Source: Paenibacillus assamensis DSM 18201 (GTDB lineage: Bacteria; Bacillota; Bacilli; Paenibacillales; Paenibacillaceae). Taken from it: 64,000 bases of DNA. Of this stretch, positions 48,501-55,978 are shown piece after piece. Position 1 is the first letter of the stretch. Each line of letters opens with the position of its first letter. The notes beneath the pieces are model-generated. The model was not told the origin of the DNA. It saw only the letters and a list, made by a program, of their open reading frames with translations, and made no database searches. The position numbers were made by a program, and so were the translations under genes. The DNA lies in the NCBI RefSeq assembly GCF_000422445.1, contig NZ_AULU01000017.1:46160-110159 (forward strand), in the 5' to 3' direction.

Positions 48501-49357
48501 CATACATACAATTGCTTGCCATCGTTTGTCAGCTTGATACTGCCAAGCTTGCCAGGGATACCATGGGACGTATCTGTTACCGATATCCCTAAATCAGGCA
48601 CTTGCTCCCATAGACTATCTTTCGAGCCGTCAATCTTCGGCTTGTGCGTAATGACATAAGCTTCGCTATAGTCGGTCATACGGTTCGGATTGGCTTTCAT
48701 ATTCCAATCGTTAGCCACTGTATTTTTAGCTGTTTCTGGCACAGCATCAAATACACCGTGCTCATCCGCACGATCACCGCTCAAGATAGCGATTGCTTTA
48801 ACTTTGTCTCCATTTTGTAAACCTAACTGCTTCAATGGAATCGAACCTGTGAAACGAGTACGATCCGGTGCAACTTCGAACGAAGCACCTTTCAAGTCGG
48901 ATGAGGACAACAACGGGCTTGCTGATCCACTGCGATAGAGGGATGCTTTGCCGCCGGCCTTTGCCTCCATAGTGATATGGTAGCTCGGCTTAGCAGCTGT
49001 GCCCTCGTAGTTATATCGATGATTGGACGGATTGGTAGATACGTTCGAATTCGTATCATTCACATTCAATGCAATGTTGATATGCTGCCATTCTTCTACA
49101 TGGGCAGCTTCTAACTGGAAGTGAAGATGGTCGCCGTCATTTGTCAGCTTCAACTGCCCTAGCTGATAGCCTTGCCAGCCTGACGTAGGTGATTGACCAA
49201 GTGGTTTAACCATACTCCAATTGATGTTAGGCTTCGTTGATGTTTGTTGAGTAGATGCTTGAGCATGTGTATTTGTAACGAATACACTTGAAAGTGTACT
49301 CCACAGCATCATGCAGACAAGCAGTCGAGAAATGTTAGCTTTCCATGTCCTCGTCAT
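42572..49357 (-). CDS. Secreted amylopullulanase with two GH13 domains
   Basis: 2261 residues. A signal peptide (1-34, ending near THAQA) exports it. Two related carbohydrate-binding-like domains follow (about 45-235 and 240-450), a Big_5-like domain (455-555), a CBM48-like N domain (655-760), and a type I pullulanase catalytic barrel (775-1300) with FNWGYDPVNYNVPEG, nucleophile Asp983 (GFRFDLMK), acid Glu1012 (VYGEPWAGG) and Asp1096 (VTAHDNLNMW). Two BIG2 domains (1308-1472), a CBM41/PUD-like domain (1478-1570) and Ig-like parts precede an alpha-amylase barrel (1780-2180) with Asp1988 (DYFRVDTVKH), Glu2017 (LIGEHFG) and Asp2083 (LSSHDEDGF). It should cut alpha-1,6 and alpha-1,4 glucan bonds. 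No SLH or LPXTG anchor is seen. Confidence 0.93.
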   Translation of the reverse strand: MTRTWKANISRLLVCMMLWSTLSSVFVTNTHAQASTQQTSTKPNINWSMVKPLGQSPTSGWQGYQLGQLKLTNDGDHLHFQLEAAHVEEWQHINIALNVNDTNSNVSTNPSNHRYNYEGTAAKPSYHITMEAKAGGKASLYRSGSASPLLSSSDLKGASFEVAPDRTRFTGSIPLKQLGLQNGDKVKAIAILSGDRADEHGVFDAVPETAKNTVANDWNMKANPNRMTDYSEAYVITHKPKIDGSKDSLWEQVPDLGISVTDTSHGIPGKLGSIKLTNDGKQLYVWVDAELPNWGDQGQFINIALNVNEADSAIESNPWKAQFNYSGADRKPQYHLTMRLKQDQGIEGADLYDAKRMSDPILATWADTKGAQFAANGKEGFEAAIPLHHLQLKNGDQIRPHVVLSGNKSAEHGAFQVIPNAAGNELAKGWNQAGVPNVQSTFGNAYVVSQMNDKLELISTVPADFAKKIEVEQPITLTFSEAVTVMNSTGVTLVDDKGAVVATDIKSDGQQLVIKPVKPLAYKTPYQVKMSAHMLEGMDTKTRNEAYSFSFTTKEQPALAAAIADQNNVVSVALKDIVPGIDYGAFALYNGGTKLKGTSMKGSDDQSIIIQLDEPIADVSHPYIVRYEGAPQGIYADHPVTMRGILDTYVYSGDDLGVTYTKTGSTFKVWAPTAAAITLSLYDTAEMPKETPTREIPMQRDASTGVWSGAAEGDLNNKYYMYKVNFPDSKVLYALDPYARASSVNSAKSAIVDLAATNPVGWENDSKPEMLEPTDAIIYELHTRDFSIDSNSGVSEKNRGKFTAFTEERTRLKGDAAVKTGVDHLKELGITHVHLLPTYDFGSVNEKQVDDPNAKDRKFNWGYDPVNYNVPEGSYATDSAQEDPTKRIREFKQMVQAMHKNDLRLVLDVVYNHTFVTGQQLELSVFDKLVPGYYYRTNNKGELSNGSGVGNEVATDRPMVSKYVRDSVKFWAEEYKVDGFRFDLMKLIDLNTTRGIVSDLKAIDPSIIVYGEPWAGGSTPLPADQQIEKGTQRGEGFAVFNDNFRGAIKGGSDDASKGFATGEGSREAGIVNGVIGSTNDFTSSPTETINYVTAHDNLNMWDKMLKAQGKDKDIQRDPFATLTEANILDNPTVKSSLLANGIVLTSQGIPFIHAGDEMLRSKFGDHNSYQSPDSINQMLWQQKKEYKPVFDYTQGLIELRRSHPAFRMTSKEAVASSLEVYRQDSNIVAFKLKEHANGDEWRNIVVIYNGNAETRSVALPTNGKWNVVVDHTAAGVKPIRTVEGGKVDIAGTSMMVLYDEANTYTATPTKIVIEAKDLTLEPTTSKQVTGKVLDQKGHLIRTAKLTWTSSDESIATVDSKGKVTAVKEGKAVLTASSGQLQAQVNVNVAKLVPTKVDLKGKSTVWLSQTVPFTVEVTDQFDQLMPFVDVKWSSSEPTVAQVDRMGKVKGLKEGTTTITATAGSVSASMKVTVKPLLKRYIELNYVRPDNNYKDWSLWVWQTGIKDDEHLFKKFNNGMATALIEIGPDTEKVGFIIKKGNWEQKDTDSDRFVVANVNDTLTKVYVYSGKTEMRTIPSVRGPVLEDGSITFHYRDQEIFQSGEQNRISDVKISINGTLYPMSYDAENERYTYTLKDVASGKYVYTFHVTKDGKTAEVTDPYNTENGQSVVEYNKPTIQITGKVKGDSIYPGQQRLLQVAYQSRDKFTVREIAADLSELGGLAHTKIDLELMEQSITVAEHVKPGQKSIPITLVDEYGNKHTSTASVTVKAKPRANGKLDFDWDEARIYFVLTDRFSDGDRKNNGTAEQGHDKNHLEAYQGGDFRGLINKLDYLEDLGVNTLWITPIVDNIDFNQGTSFNGKQYGYHGYWAKDFTKIDEHLGDVETFKELINKAHDRGIKIMVDVVLNHTGYGLKPGDTQPGVTEQDKKRFDGMLRTDAVSGDPVRGELAGLPDFKTEDPKVREQIIAWQTDWIERTRTKRGDTIDYFRVDTVKHVDDTTWKAFRNELTKIDPEFKLIGEHFGASVDNTGSYLKTGQMDSLLDFDFKSKAKDFVNGQLDAVEKAMQEREARMDETATMGQFLSSHDEDGFLSHYVNGDKGKLMVAAALQITAKGQPVIYYGEELGRSGANARDMSKGELSENRAAMPWDQLKKEKKLHNHYSKLLNIRADYSKVFSKGDRTKLAGSDAEGFMVFAKSYKGESVVVGLNPSAQAKKQVKIKVPYKPGTKVKDVYNNKQYKVQTNGTVTLNIPAKDDGGTVILVKK

Positions 49358-49383
49358 GCCACGACCCTCTTCCTTATAATTTT

Positions 49384-49397
49384 TGCAAACGTTTGCA
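49384..49397. promoter_or_regulatory. LacI-family/CcpA-type operator
   Basis: TGCAAACGTTTGCA is a perfect 14-bp palindrome with the CG centre typical of MalR/LacI-family operators and close to cre. It lies 27 bp upstream of the amylopullulanase start codon. Confidence 0.65.
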
Positions 49398-49935
49398 TTA
49401 ATGAGCGAAAATGATTGCTACGAATTTGAATCTACGATCCAATCCGTTTTGTACACACTACACGAGTATGATCAGCATATGAACCTCGAACTTGTATTTA
49501 TCACTAACAAAATATAATACATGATACATGATCATATATGCATAATAATGCGTTACTAGTACCTGATATACAGGTGCATAACTATGCTAGTTCACGTCAT
49601 CTTACTCTGGCTATCCTCTTTATGAAAACGATTGCATAACTAGCATAACGATACCATTATTTTCTGTCAATCCTCTATTTTGATCATAAACACAAAAAAA
49701 CAGACCCCTTCCCTATAAGCTGAATAAGCCCATTTACCTAACTACTCCGAAATTATTCGGTCTCGTCTTCACGGACGAAATAGCGAAAATGATCTTTTAC
49801 ACTTATATGATTGCAAAATTGCAAGAAAGGAAATCTGTTTTTATTATTAGATGTCTTACGTCTAAATCAAACATCTAAATTATAAATCATATACGATAAT
49901 TTGCTCTACATTAGCTGCCTGACATGAAGGTAATG
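49398..49935. other. Non-coding gap between purC and amylopullulanase
   Basis: AT-rich, apart from the possible cre site at 49622. I see no gene and no clear purC terminator with a strong T-run, so some read-through from the purE-C unit cannot be excluded. Confidence 0.5.
49622..49635. promoter_or_regulatory. Possible cre site
   Basis: TGAAAACGATTGCA fits the degenerate cre consensus (TGNAANCGNWNNCA), about 265 bp upstream of the amylopullulanase gene. A distal second operator is plausible. Confidence 0.4.
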
Positions 49936-50829
49936 TTACTGACTGTCACCCATCAATCTTGTACGTATGTCCACGTAACGAAGACTCGTTTCTGCAATAA
50001 CTTCTTCTGGCAGCGGATTAGGTCGGCTATTTTGATCCCAGTCGGTGTTGGTCAAATACGTGCGTACAGGCTCTTTATCCATGCTGTCGATTTCAATATC
50101 CAGCTCCACTTTATCCTGTGCCCAGAAGCGTGAGCAGTCAGGTGTAAATATTTCATCAATCAAGATAACTTCCCCATCAACAATGCCGAATTCAAACTTG
50201 CAATCGACTAGCACAATGCCGCGCTCTTCACAGTAATCACGCGCATATTCGTATAGAGCAATACTTTTGTCTCGCAGCATTTCAGCTAACTCTGCGCCCA
50301 CCCGCTGCTGCATTTCCTCATACGAAATATCTTCATCGTGGCCGATGTCATTTTTGGCTGCTGGTGTAAAAATCGGGGTCGGGAAACGCTCGTTCTTCCG
50401 TAATCCAGCTGGAAGCTCGATGCCATTCACCGCTTGTGTTTGTGCGTACTGCCGCCATCCTCCGCCAGTTATGTATCCTCGTACGACACACTCAATATCA
50501 ATTCGGTCAGCCTTTTTCGTAACCATAATTCGATCACGCAATATTTCCTTATCTACAAGGATATCGCCTAGAAGATCTACGTCGCTATGCACGACATGAT
50601 TGCCAATGATGGACTTCGTCTTCTCGAACCAAAATGCACTTAAACGATTGAGCACGTTCCCTTTCTCAGGTACAGCAGGCTCCAATACATAGTCAAATGC
50701 TGATATGCGGTCTGTCACTACGATGAGAAAGTTCTCCCCCAAATCGTATAGTTCACGTACTTTTCCTTTGTAAATAAGCGGGGCTTTCACTAGATCCACT
50801 GCGGTAGATATTACGGCGGTCGTTCGCAC
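49936..50829 (-). CDS. purC: SAICAR synthetase
   Basis: 297 residues, the longer class of SAICAR synthetases (about 300 residues, as in yeast and many Paenibacillus) rather than the 240-residue B. subtilis form. Joins aspartate to CAIR with ATP. Motifs: LIYKGKVRELYDLGENFLIV, TDRISAFDYVL, VECVVRGYITGGGWRQY-like CVVRGYITGGGW, LVDCKFEFGIVDGEVILIDE and FTPDCSRFW. An ATG abuts the Shine-Dalgarno GGGAGG; the GTG three codons later is correctly spaced and is chosen. It is the last pur gene before the inserted amylopullulanase. Confidence 0.95.
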   Translation of the reverse strand: MRTTAVISTAVDLVKAPLIYKGKVRELYDLGENFLIVVTDRISAFDYVLEPAVPEKGNVLNRLSAFWFEKTKSIIGNHVVHSDVDLLGDILVDKEILRDRIMVTKKADRIDIECVVRGYITGGGWRQYAQTQAVNGIELPAGLRKNERFPTPIFTPAAKNDIGHDEDISYEEMQQRVGAELAEMLRDKSIALYEYARDYCEERGIVLVDCKFEFGIVDGEVILIDEIFTPDCSRFWAQDKVELDIEIDSMDKEPVRTYLTNTDWDQNSRPNPLPEEVIAETSLRYVDIRTRLMGDSQ

Positions 50830-50960
50830 AATACACATCCTCCCTAAGCGTATGCTTCTATAGACTTGCTCCGTTACAATAACCTACGACAACTTGCACA
50901 ACATCATTGTATTACATGCTGTACATTGCATTTGCTAAATCATCCTCTGAGCAAATCATA

Positions 50961-51040
50961 TTTGCGATCGCTGTTGCAGTCAAGCTCTTTGCATTCCAAA
51001 CATTCGTTACTATTGGTTAGAACTTGACTGCTATCGCGAA
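50961..51040. repeat. Palindromic intergenic element, copy 2
   Basis: GCAGTCAAG (50976-50984) pairs with CTTGACTGC (51023-51031), extended by TTTGCGAT with ATCGCGAA across a bulge. It matches the element at 36774 in its left part (TCGCTGTTGCAGTCAAGCTC followed by TTTG). It lies in the 312-bp purB-purC gap, where no gene is seen. Confidence 0.6.
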
Positions 51041-51141
51041 CACGTCATCTCTTCTCTATGATTCTGCTCTATTGTACAAGGCCATAAGTTCTTACGTTCC
51101 GTTTAGCTAGGCTAAGACCATGTTCATCGTACAGCCTAGAT

Positions 51142-52443
51142 CTATTCGTTAAGCAAGCCTACTTGACGGAAGATCGTGTCTACATTTTTCAAATGCCAAG
51201 CTGGATTGAATGCATCTTCGATCTCTTCAGCAGACAACGCTTCTGTAATCTCAGAAGTTTGTTCAATGATGTCTTTGAAGCTGCGCTGTTCTTCCCACGC
51301 TTGCATCGCACGAGGCTGTACTGTGTCATAGGCTTGCTCACGACTCCAACCTTTGTCGATCAGCTTCGTCATTACACGGCCAGAGAACGGTACTCCAAAT
51401 GTACGCTGCATATTGCGCTTCATGTTCTCAGGGAATACCGTCAAATTCTTCACGATGTTCATAAAGCGGTTCAACATATAGTTAAGCAGCATCGTTGCGT
51501 CTGGCAAAATAACACGCTCAACCGAGCTGTGCGAAATGTCGCGCTCATGCCAAAGCGGAACGTTCTCATAAGCAGATACCATATGACCGCGAATCACACG
51601 GGACAAGCCAGAAATGTTCTCACAACCGATTGGGTTGCGCTTATGCGGCATAGCGGAAGATCCTTTTTGACCTTTAGCAAATGCCTCTTCAACCTCACGG
51701 AATTCACTCTTCTGCAACGCACGGATCTCTGTTGCGAACTTATCCAAAGAAGTCGCAATAAGCGCTAGCGTAGCCATATATTCAGCATGGCGGTCACGCT
51801 GCAGCGTTTGTGTGGAAATTGGAGCTGCTTTCGTGCCTAGTTTCTCACATACAAACTTCTCAACGAATGGATCGATATTTGCATACGTTCCTACTGCACC
51901 AGACATTTTACCGAACTGCACACTGTCTGCCGCATGACGGAAACGCTCAAGATTACGCTGCATCTCTGTGTACCAAAGAGCCATTTTCAAACCGAAAGTC
52001 GTTGGCTCAGCATGAACACCATGCGTACGTCCCATCATCGGTGTATCTTTATATTCAAGCGCTTTATTTTTCAAAATCTCAATAAAGTTCACAATGTCAC
52101 GCTCTAAAATTTCATTGGCTTGCTTCAACAAGTAACCAAGCGCTGTATCTACAACGTCTGTCGAAGTCAAACCATAGTGAACCCATTTCCGCTCAGGCCC
52201 CAATGTCTCAGATACCGCGCGTGTGAATGCGATCACGTCATGACGTGTTTCTGCTTCAATCTCATAAATACGATCCATATCAAAGCTAGCCTTTTCACGC
52301 AGCACCTTCGTATCTTCCTTCGGAATAACGCCAAGCTCTGCCCATGCTTCACATGCACAAAGTTCTACTTCCAACCAAGCCTTGAATTTGTTTTCTTCTG
52401 TCCAAATAGCCCGCATTTCGGGACGTGAATAACGTTCGATCAT
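51142..52443 (-). CDS. purB: Adenylosuccinate lyase
   Basis: 433 residues. Cleaves SAICAR and adenylosuccinate, releasing fumarate. Fumarase/aspartase superfamily: [20 protein letters not shown] at the start, the His of [34 protein letters not shown] and the signature loop [36 protein letters not shown] precedes ATG, whose ATGA overlaps the purK stop. A longer in-frame start 13 codons upstream lies inside purK and is rejected. Confidence 0.97.
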   Translation of the reverse strand: MIERYSRPEMRAIWTEENKFKAWLEVELCACEAWAELGVIPKEDTKVLREKASFDMDRIYEIEAETRHDVIAFTRAVSETLGPERKWVHYGLTSTDVVDTALGYLLKQANEILERDIVNFIEILKNKALEYKDTPMMGRTHGVHAEPTTFGLKMALWYTEMQRNLERFRHAADSVQFGKMSGAVGTYANIDPFVEKFVCEKLGTKAAPISTQTLQRDRHAEYMATLALIATSLDKFATEIRALQKSEFREVEEAFAKGQKGSSAMPHKRNPIGCENISGLSRVIRGHMVSAYENVPLWHERDISHSSVERVILPDATMLLNYMLNRFMNIVKNLTVFPENMKRNMQRTFGVPFSGRVMTKLIDKGWSREQAYDTVQPRAMQAWEEQRSFKDIIEQTSEITEALSAEEIEDAFNPAWHLKNVDTIFRQVGLLNE

Positions 52444-53696
52444 CTTTGTTGATTCCTCCACATCTTGTTGTGCTGCACCCAATTCAGCGCTGCATCTATA
52501 TCGTCTGCCAGTACGTTGATATGTCCCATCTTACGTTTGGCGATTGCTTCTGTCTTACCATACCAGTGCAGCTTCGGCGTAACACCGAGTGATTGCGCTG
52601 CTGTATCTTCTACCTTGAACCATTGTAACATGTCCTGTGCATGCTCTCCGAGCAAATTCACCATAACGACTGGTGTCACGAGTGACGGATCGCCTAACGG
52701 CAAATTGCAGATCGCGCGAATATGCTGTTCAAATTGCGAGGTACGGCATGCATCCATCGTATAATGCCCTGAATTGTGTGGACGAGGCGCCAGCTCATTA
52801 ACGAGCAAATTGCCATCTGGCGTCATAAACAATTCCACAGCAATAAGCCCTACCACTTCAAGTGATGAAGCAACTTGTCGTGCAATTTGTTCCGCTTCTG
52901 CGATTACCTTATCTGGTACACGCGCAGGTACAATAGATAAGTGTAAAATATGATCAACGTGAATGTTTTCAGCAATTGGGAAAATAGCAATTTCTCCACG
53001 TGGATTGCGGGCTGCTATTACAGACAGCTCCCGTTCAAACGGTATATACGCTTCCAGTACAAGCTCCGTTCCAAGCGAGGCCAACGCCTCGTATGCTCCC
53101 TCAGCAGCATCCGCTGAACGGATCATTTGCTGGCCTTTGCCATCATATCCGCCTGTTGCCGTCTTCAGCACCCCTTGACCGCCAAATGCTTCAAGATGAT
53201 GCATTAACTCCTCCAACGACTGCACCTTGGCATAAGGTGCTACCGGAATGCCTGCCGCCGTAAGCGCATCTTTCTCACGCAGACGATGCTGCGTAAGATG
53301 CAGCAAATGGCTGCCTTGCGGCAAATACGCATCCCGCTCCAGTTGCTCCGCAATCTCAAGCGAAACATTTTCGAACTCGTACGTCACGACATCCGCCTGT
53401 TCTGCAAGCTGCCTAGCCGCTTCACGGTCGCTATACTCAGCTCGGATGTGCTGTGCAGCCTCCGCACATGGCGGTGAGTCAACTGGATCAAGCGTAACGA
53501 ACGTATAGCCCATACGCAATCCTTCCAAAGCAAGCATCCGACCTAGCTGCCCGCCGCCCAAAACACCTATTTTAGAGCCTGGCAGCAGTACATGATCCGC
53601 ACTATGTCCCTGTACACCATTGTTCATACTTACAGCAACATTTCGAGAGGCCGATCCTAATTTATCATTCATCTCCAGTGTACCCATAGTCATCAC
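52440..53696 (-). CDS. purK: N5-carboxyaminoimidazole ribonucleotide synthase
   Basis: 418 residues. ATP-grasp enzyme that carboxylates AIR with bicarbonate. Motifs: [74 protein letters not shown] and [18 protein letters not shown]. The N terminus carries about 41 extra residues before the usual start; internal methionines such as MNDKLG or MNNGVQG are alternative starts. The first ATG directly follows the purE TGA and has GGGAG 10 bp upstream. Confidence 0.95.
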   Translation of the reverse strand: MMTMGTLEMNDKLGSASRNVAVSMNNGVQGHSADHVLLPGSKIGVLGGGQLGRMLALEGLRMGYTFVTLDPVDSPPCAEAAQHIRAEYSDREAARQLAEQADVVTYEFENVSLEIAEQLERDAYLPQGSHLLHLTQHRLREKDALTAAGIPVAPYAKVQSLEELMHHLEAFGGQGVLKTATGGYDGKGQQMIRSADAAEGAYEALASLGTELVLEAYIPFERELSVIAARNPRGEIAIFPIAENIHVDHILHLSIVPARVPDKVIAEAEQIARQVASSLEVVGLIAVELFMTPDGNLLVNELAPRPHNSGHYTMDACRTSQFEQHIRAICNLPLGDPSLVTPVVMVNLLGEHAQDMLQWFKVEDTAAQSLGVTPKLHWYGKTEAIAKRKMGHINVLADDIDAALNWVQHNKMWRNQQR

Positions 53697-54280
53697 ACCA
53701 GCACTCCCGATGCCACGACCTGTTCACGTTTCTGTTCACGAAGCTGCTTCAATTGTTCCTTAATCCGCTTATCTGTAATACCAAGTATTTGTGCCGCCAA
53801 CAAACCTGCATTCGCTGCTCCAGCCTCACCTATCGCAACCGTCGCAACAGGAACACCAGCTGGCATTTGAACGATGGACAGCAAAGAATCCCATCCGCTA
53901 AGTGTAGAAGATTTCACAGGTACACCGATCACAGGAACTACTGTCTTCGCAGCTACCATTCCTGGCAAATGCGCAGCTCCTCCTGCTCCTGCGATAATTA
54001 CGCGAATACCTCGCTCTTCTGCTAGCTCCGCATAACGGAACATTTCATCAGGTGTCCGATGGGCAGATACAACGCGTGCTTCATAAGGAATATGTAGCTG
54101 CTCCAAAATATCGCACGCCTTCTTCATCGTATTCCAGTCACTCGTACTTCCCATAATGACACCAACCTGAACCTGTTCCTGATCACGATCATGTTGTTGC
54201 TGTACACCCTGCTCAAATCCTCGTTGTTGCTCATCCTGTTGCTGCTTCTGCACTGCTTCCTGCTGTGAGACGTTACTCAT
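53693..54280 (-). CDS. purE: N5-CAIR mutase
   Basis: 195 residues against about 160 in the family. Converts N5-CAIR to CAIR. The core starts at [20 protein letters not shown] and includes [12 protein letters not shown] with the catalytic His, [38 protein letters not shown] and [14 protein letters not shown]. Residues 6-37 are a Gln/Glu-rich extension (17 of 32 Gln), absent from ordinary PurE and probably disordered. First gene of the purE-K-B-C unit, 4-bp coupling with purK. Confidence 0.96.
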   Translation of the reverse strand: MSNVSQQEAVQKQQQDEQQRGFEQGVQQQHDRDQEQVQVGVIMGSTSDWNTMKKACDILEQLHIPYEARVVSAHRTPDEMFRYAELAEERGIRVIIAGAGGAAHLPGMVAAKTVVPVIGVPVKSSTLSGWDSLLSIVQMPAGVPVATVAIGEAGAANAGLLAAQILGITDKRIKEQLKQLREQKREQVVASGVLV

Positions 54281-54402
54281 CGATTCAACCCGCTTTCGTT
54301 GAGATACTTGCTATAAGAATGTAATTATATACCAATACAACATACGCAGTTTACGAAGTGTCTCATTATGACGTTGACTGCAAGTAAGCTCAACTAAGAC
54401 AC

Positions 54403-54433
54403 AAAAAAGCCCAACGGACATCCTCCCGTTGAA
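54403..54433 (-). terminator. Riboswitch terminator upstream of purE
   Basis: GTTCAACGG / CCGTTGGGC on the minus strand followed by TTTTTT, between the guanine aptamer and purE. Confidence 0.8.
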
Positions 54434-54564
54434 CCTTCGCCTATCGAAGAAATGACAGCAACTGCCTCACAGCGAACCTATAACCGTACGCTCGTAACTC
54501 ATGTCCACCATTCGCCTGACATGCATGAGAGGACGTACAGCATAAGCACCCTACAACGTCTGCC

Positions 54565-54637
54565 ATTCTCGTAGTCCGAAGATTTACGGTCCTCAGGTAG
54601 AAACTTCCGTCCATATTTACGAAATTATACGAGAATC
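54565..54637 (-). ncRNA. Guanine riboswitch aptamer upstream of purE
   Basis: On the minus strand ATTCTCGTATAAT, ATATGGACGG, GTTTCTACC, CCGTAAAT and GGACTACGAGAAT line up with the purine aptamer; C at the discriminator position (GGACTACGAG) indicates guanine. P1 is 8 bp. Confidence 0.93.
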
Positions 54638-54683
54638 TATTGTGCAACTCTTGAATTATTCGACAATCTCTTAGGATAGTCTT

Positions 54684-54713
54684 AGTTTATCAATCACCAA
54701 TTGTTTGTGTCAA
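54684..54713 (-). promoter_or_regulatory. Sigma-A promoter of purE unit
   Basis: TTGACA (54713-54708) and TAAACT (54689-54684) on the minus strand with an 18-bp spacer, ahead of the riboswitch. Confidence 0.65.
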
Positions 54714-54722
54714 CCAATAATA

Positions 54723-54756
54723 CGAACATTATATCCTCGTTCAATTTTAATGTTCG
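54723..54756. promoter_or_regulatory. PurR box pair upstream of purE
   Basis: CGAACATTA and TAATGTTCG form a perfect 9-bp inverted repeat spanning 34 bp, 9 bp upstream of the -35 element. The span equals that of the pair in front of purS. Confidence 0.65.
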
Positions 54757-54849
54757 CCATTTGCTTCATTCGATCTAATTTACCTGTAAATTCTCTGTCT
54801 CGTTAAAGCAAAACAAGCAATTTTCAGAACAAACTATGCATATAAAAGA

Positions 54850-54907
54850 AACCAGCCTCACTGTACGCTAAATGTCATAAGACATTAGCTTAAGGAGAAG
54901 ACTGGTT
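54850..54907 (-). terminator. Terminator after universal stress protein
   Basis: Nested stems: outer AACCAG / CTGGTT, inner GCTAAATGTC / GACATTAGC, downstream of the minus-strand UspA gene. Confidence 0.6.
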
Positions 54908-54941
54908 TACTCATGTTTCATACTTTATCATTTCTCATTCT

Positions 54942-55385
54942 TTACTCTTTTTCCTTTATGACAAGGACAGGACACTTCGCGCTTTGGACAACATGATGGC
55001 TGACACTTCCAAGGACAAATTCTTTCAGCCCGCTTAATCCTCTGCTCCCTATCACAACTAGATCAACTTGATTCTTTTCCGCATAATCAACAATAGATGG
55101 TCCTAAAGGTCCTTGAACTGTCTCTACAACAGCCCGCCCACCAAGAAAAACAACTTCCTCCCGTGCACGATTCTCTACCTTCGTAGAAAATTCAACTAAT
55201 TCTTGATTCACCTTCGGGGAACCCGTCATAAATGCATCACCAAGAAAATATTGCGGTAGTTGATAAACATGCACGACATGGAGACTAGCTTCAGCATCTG
55301 CTTGAACAAGCTCAATTCCTTGTCTGAGTGCAAGTTGTGAAGGGTTCGATCCGTCATACGCTACTAAAATACGTTTGAATGCCAT
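54942..55385 (-). CDS. Universal stress protein (UspA family)
   Basis: 147 residues, one Usp domain. FKRILVAYDGSNPSQLALRQ at the start and the ATP-binding signature VVIGSRGLSGLKEFVLGSVS with HHVVQSAKCPVLVI at the end indicate the nucleotide-binding subtype. GAGAGGTGAGAGCA precedes the ATG used; the frame is open 24 codons upstream without support. Role in stress survival is known for the family only. Confidence 0.88.
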   Translation of the reverse strand: MAFKRILVAYDGSNPSQLALRQGIELVQADAEASLHVVHVYQLPQYFLGDAFMTGSPKVNQELVEFSTKVENRAREEVVFLGGRAVVETVQGPLGPSIVDYAEKNQVDLVVIGSRGLSGLKEFVLGSVSHHVVQSAKCPVLVIKEKE

Positions 55386-55481
55386 TGCTCTCACCTCTCC
55401 GCTAGCTTGTATATATGAATGTATCTCACTTCGCATCCATAGCGAAAGCACATACATTACATATCTTTGCTTACAGGCTAA

Positions 55482-55763
55482 TTACCCGAGCTTTACAATG
55501 ACGAAACCATATACAAATAAATTCACAAGCAATATAAAAGGTATGCCTGCCGTAAACGTCGTATGCTGTGTCTTGTGACGTTTTTGGTACATCCCTGTCA
55601 ACACACCTAGTGCACCGCCTAACCAAGCTACCATGAATAGATTGCGTTCAGGAATGCGGCGTTTATTGCGAGTGGCGCGACGCTTATCATTGGACATCAT
55701 TCCATATCCAACAAGATTCAAAATACATATATACACAAATACGATAATCGTCATTTCTTTCAT
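55482..55763 (-). CDS. DUF1294 membrane protein
   Basis: 93 residues. Two to three membrane helices with the DUF1294 signature RRIPERNLFMVAWLGGALGV followed by MYQKRHKTQHTTFTAGIPF. Function unknown. GGGAGGGCG precedes ATG. It lies about 100 bp upstream of uspA on the same strand. Confidence 0.8.
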   Translation of the reverse strand: MKEMTIIVFVYICILNLVGYGMMSNDKRRATRNKRRIPERNLFMVAWLGGALGVLTGMYQKRHKTQHTTFTAGIPFILLVNLFVYGFVIVKLG

Positions 55764-55828
55764 CGCCCTCCCTATTTCTATTATACAAGACAAGACCAAG
55801 CTGTCGTCGATAATTCACACTTGTTCAC

Positions 55829-55866
55829 AAAAAAGTAAGCCGCAGAATATGGTCTGCGACTTCTTT
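55829..55866 (-). terminator. Possible terminator after transglycosylase
   Basis: AAGTCGCAGACC / CCGCAG...ACTT type imperfect stem on the minus strand followed by TTTTTTGTG, about 115 bp downstream of the transglycosylase stop. Confidence 0.45.
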
Positions 55867-55978
55867 CAGTCTTGAAGAACACCTTTGTGCCTTAGTGCTC
55901 CCCATACTGTTTTACTTTTGATATATCTGATCTGTGTATCATTACCTTCACTACATCCTAATTGATTAAACAGACGAT

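Noticed and set aside
54441..54647. 68-codon minus-strand frame upstream of purE
   Set aside because: It overlaps the guanine riboswitch aptamer, has no Shine-Dalgarno and the peptide looks random.
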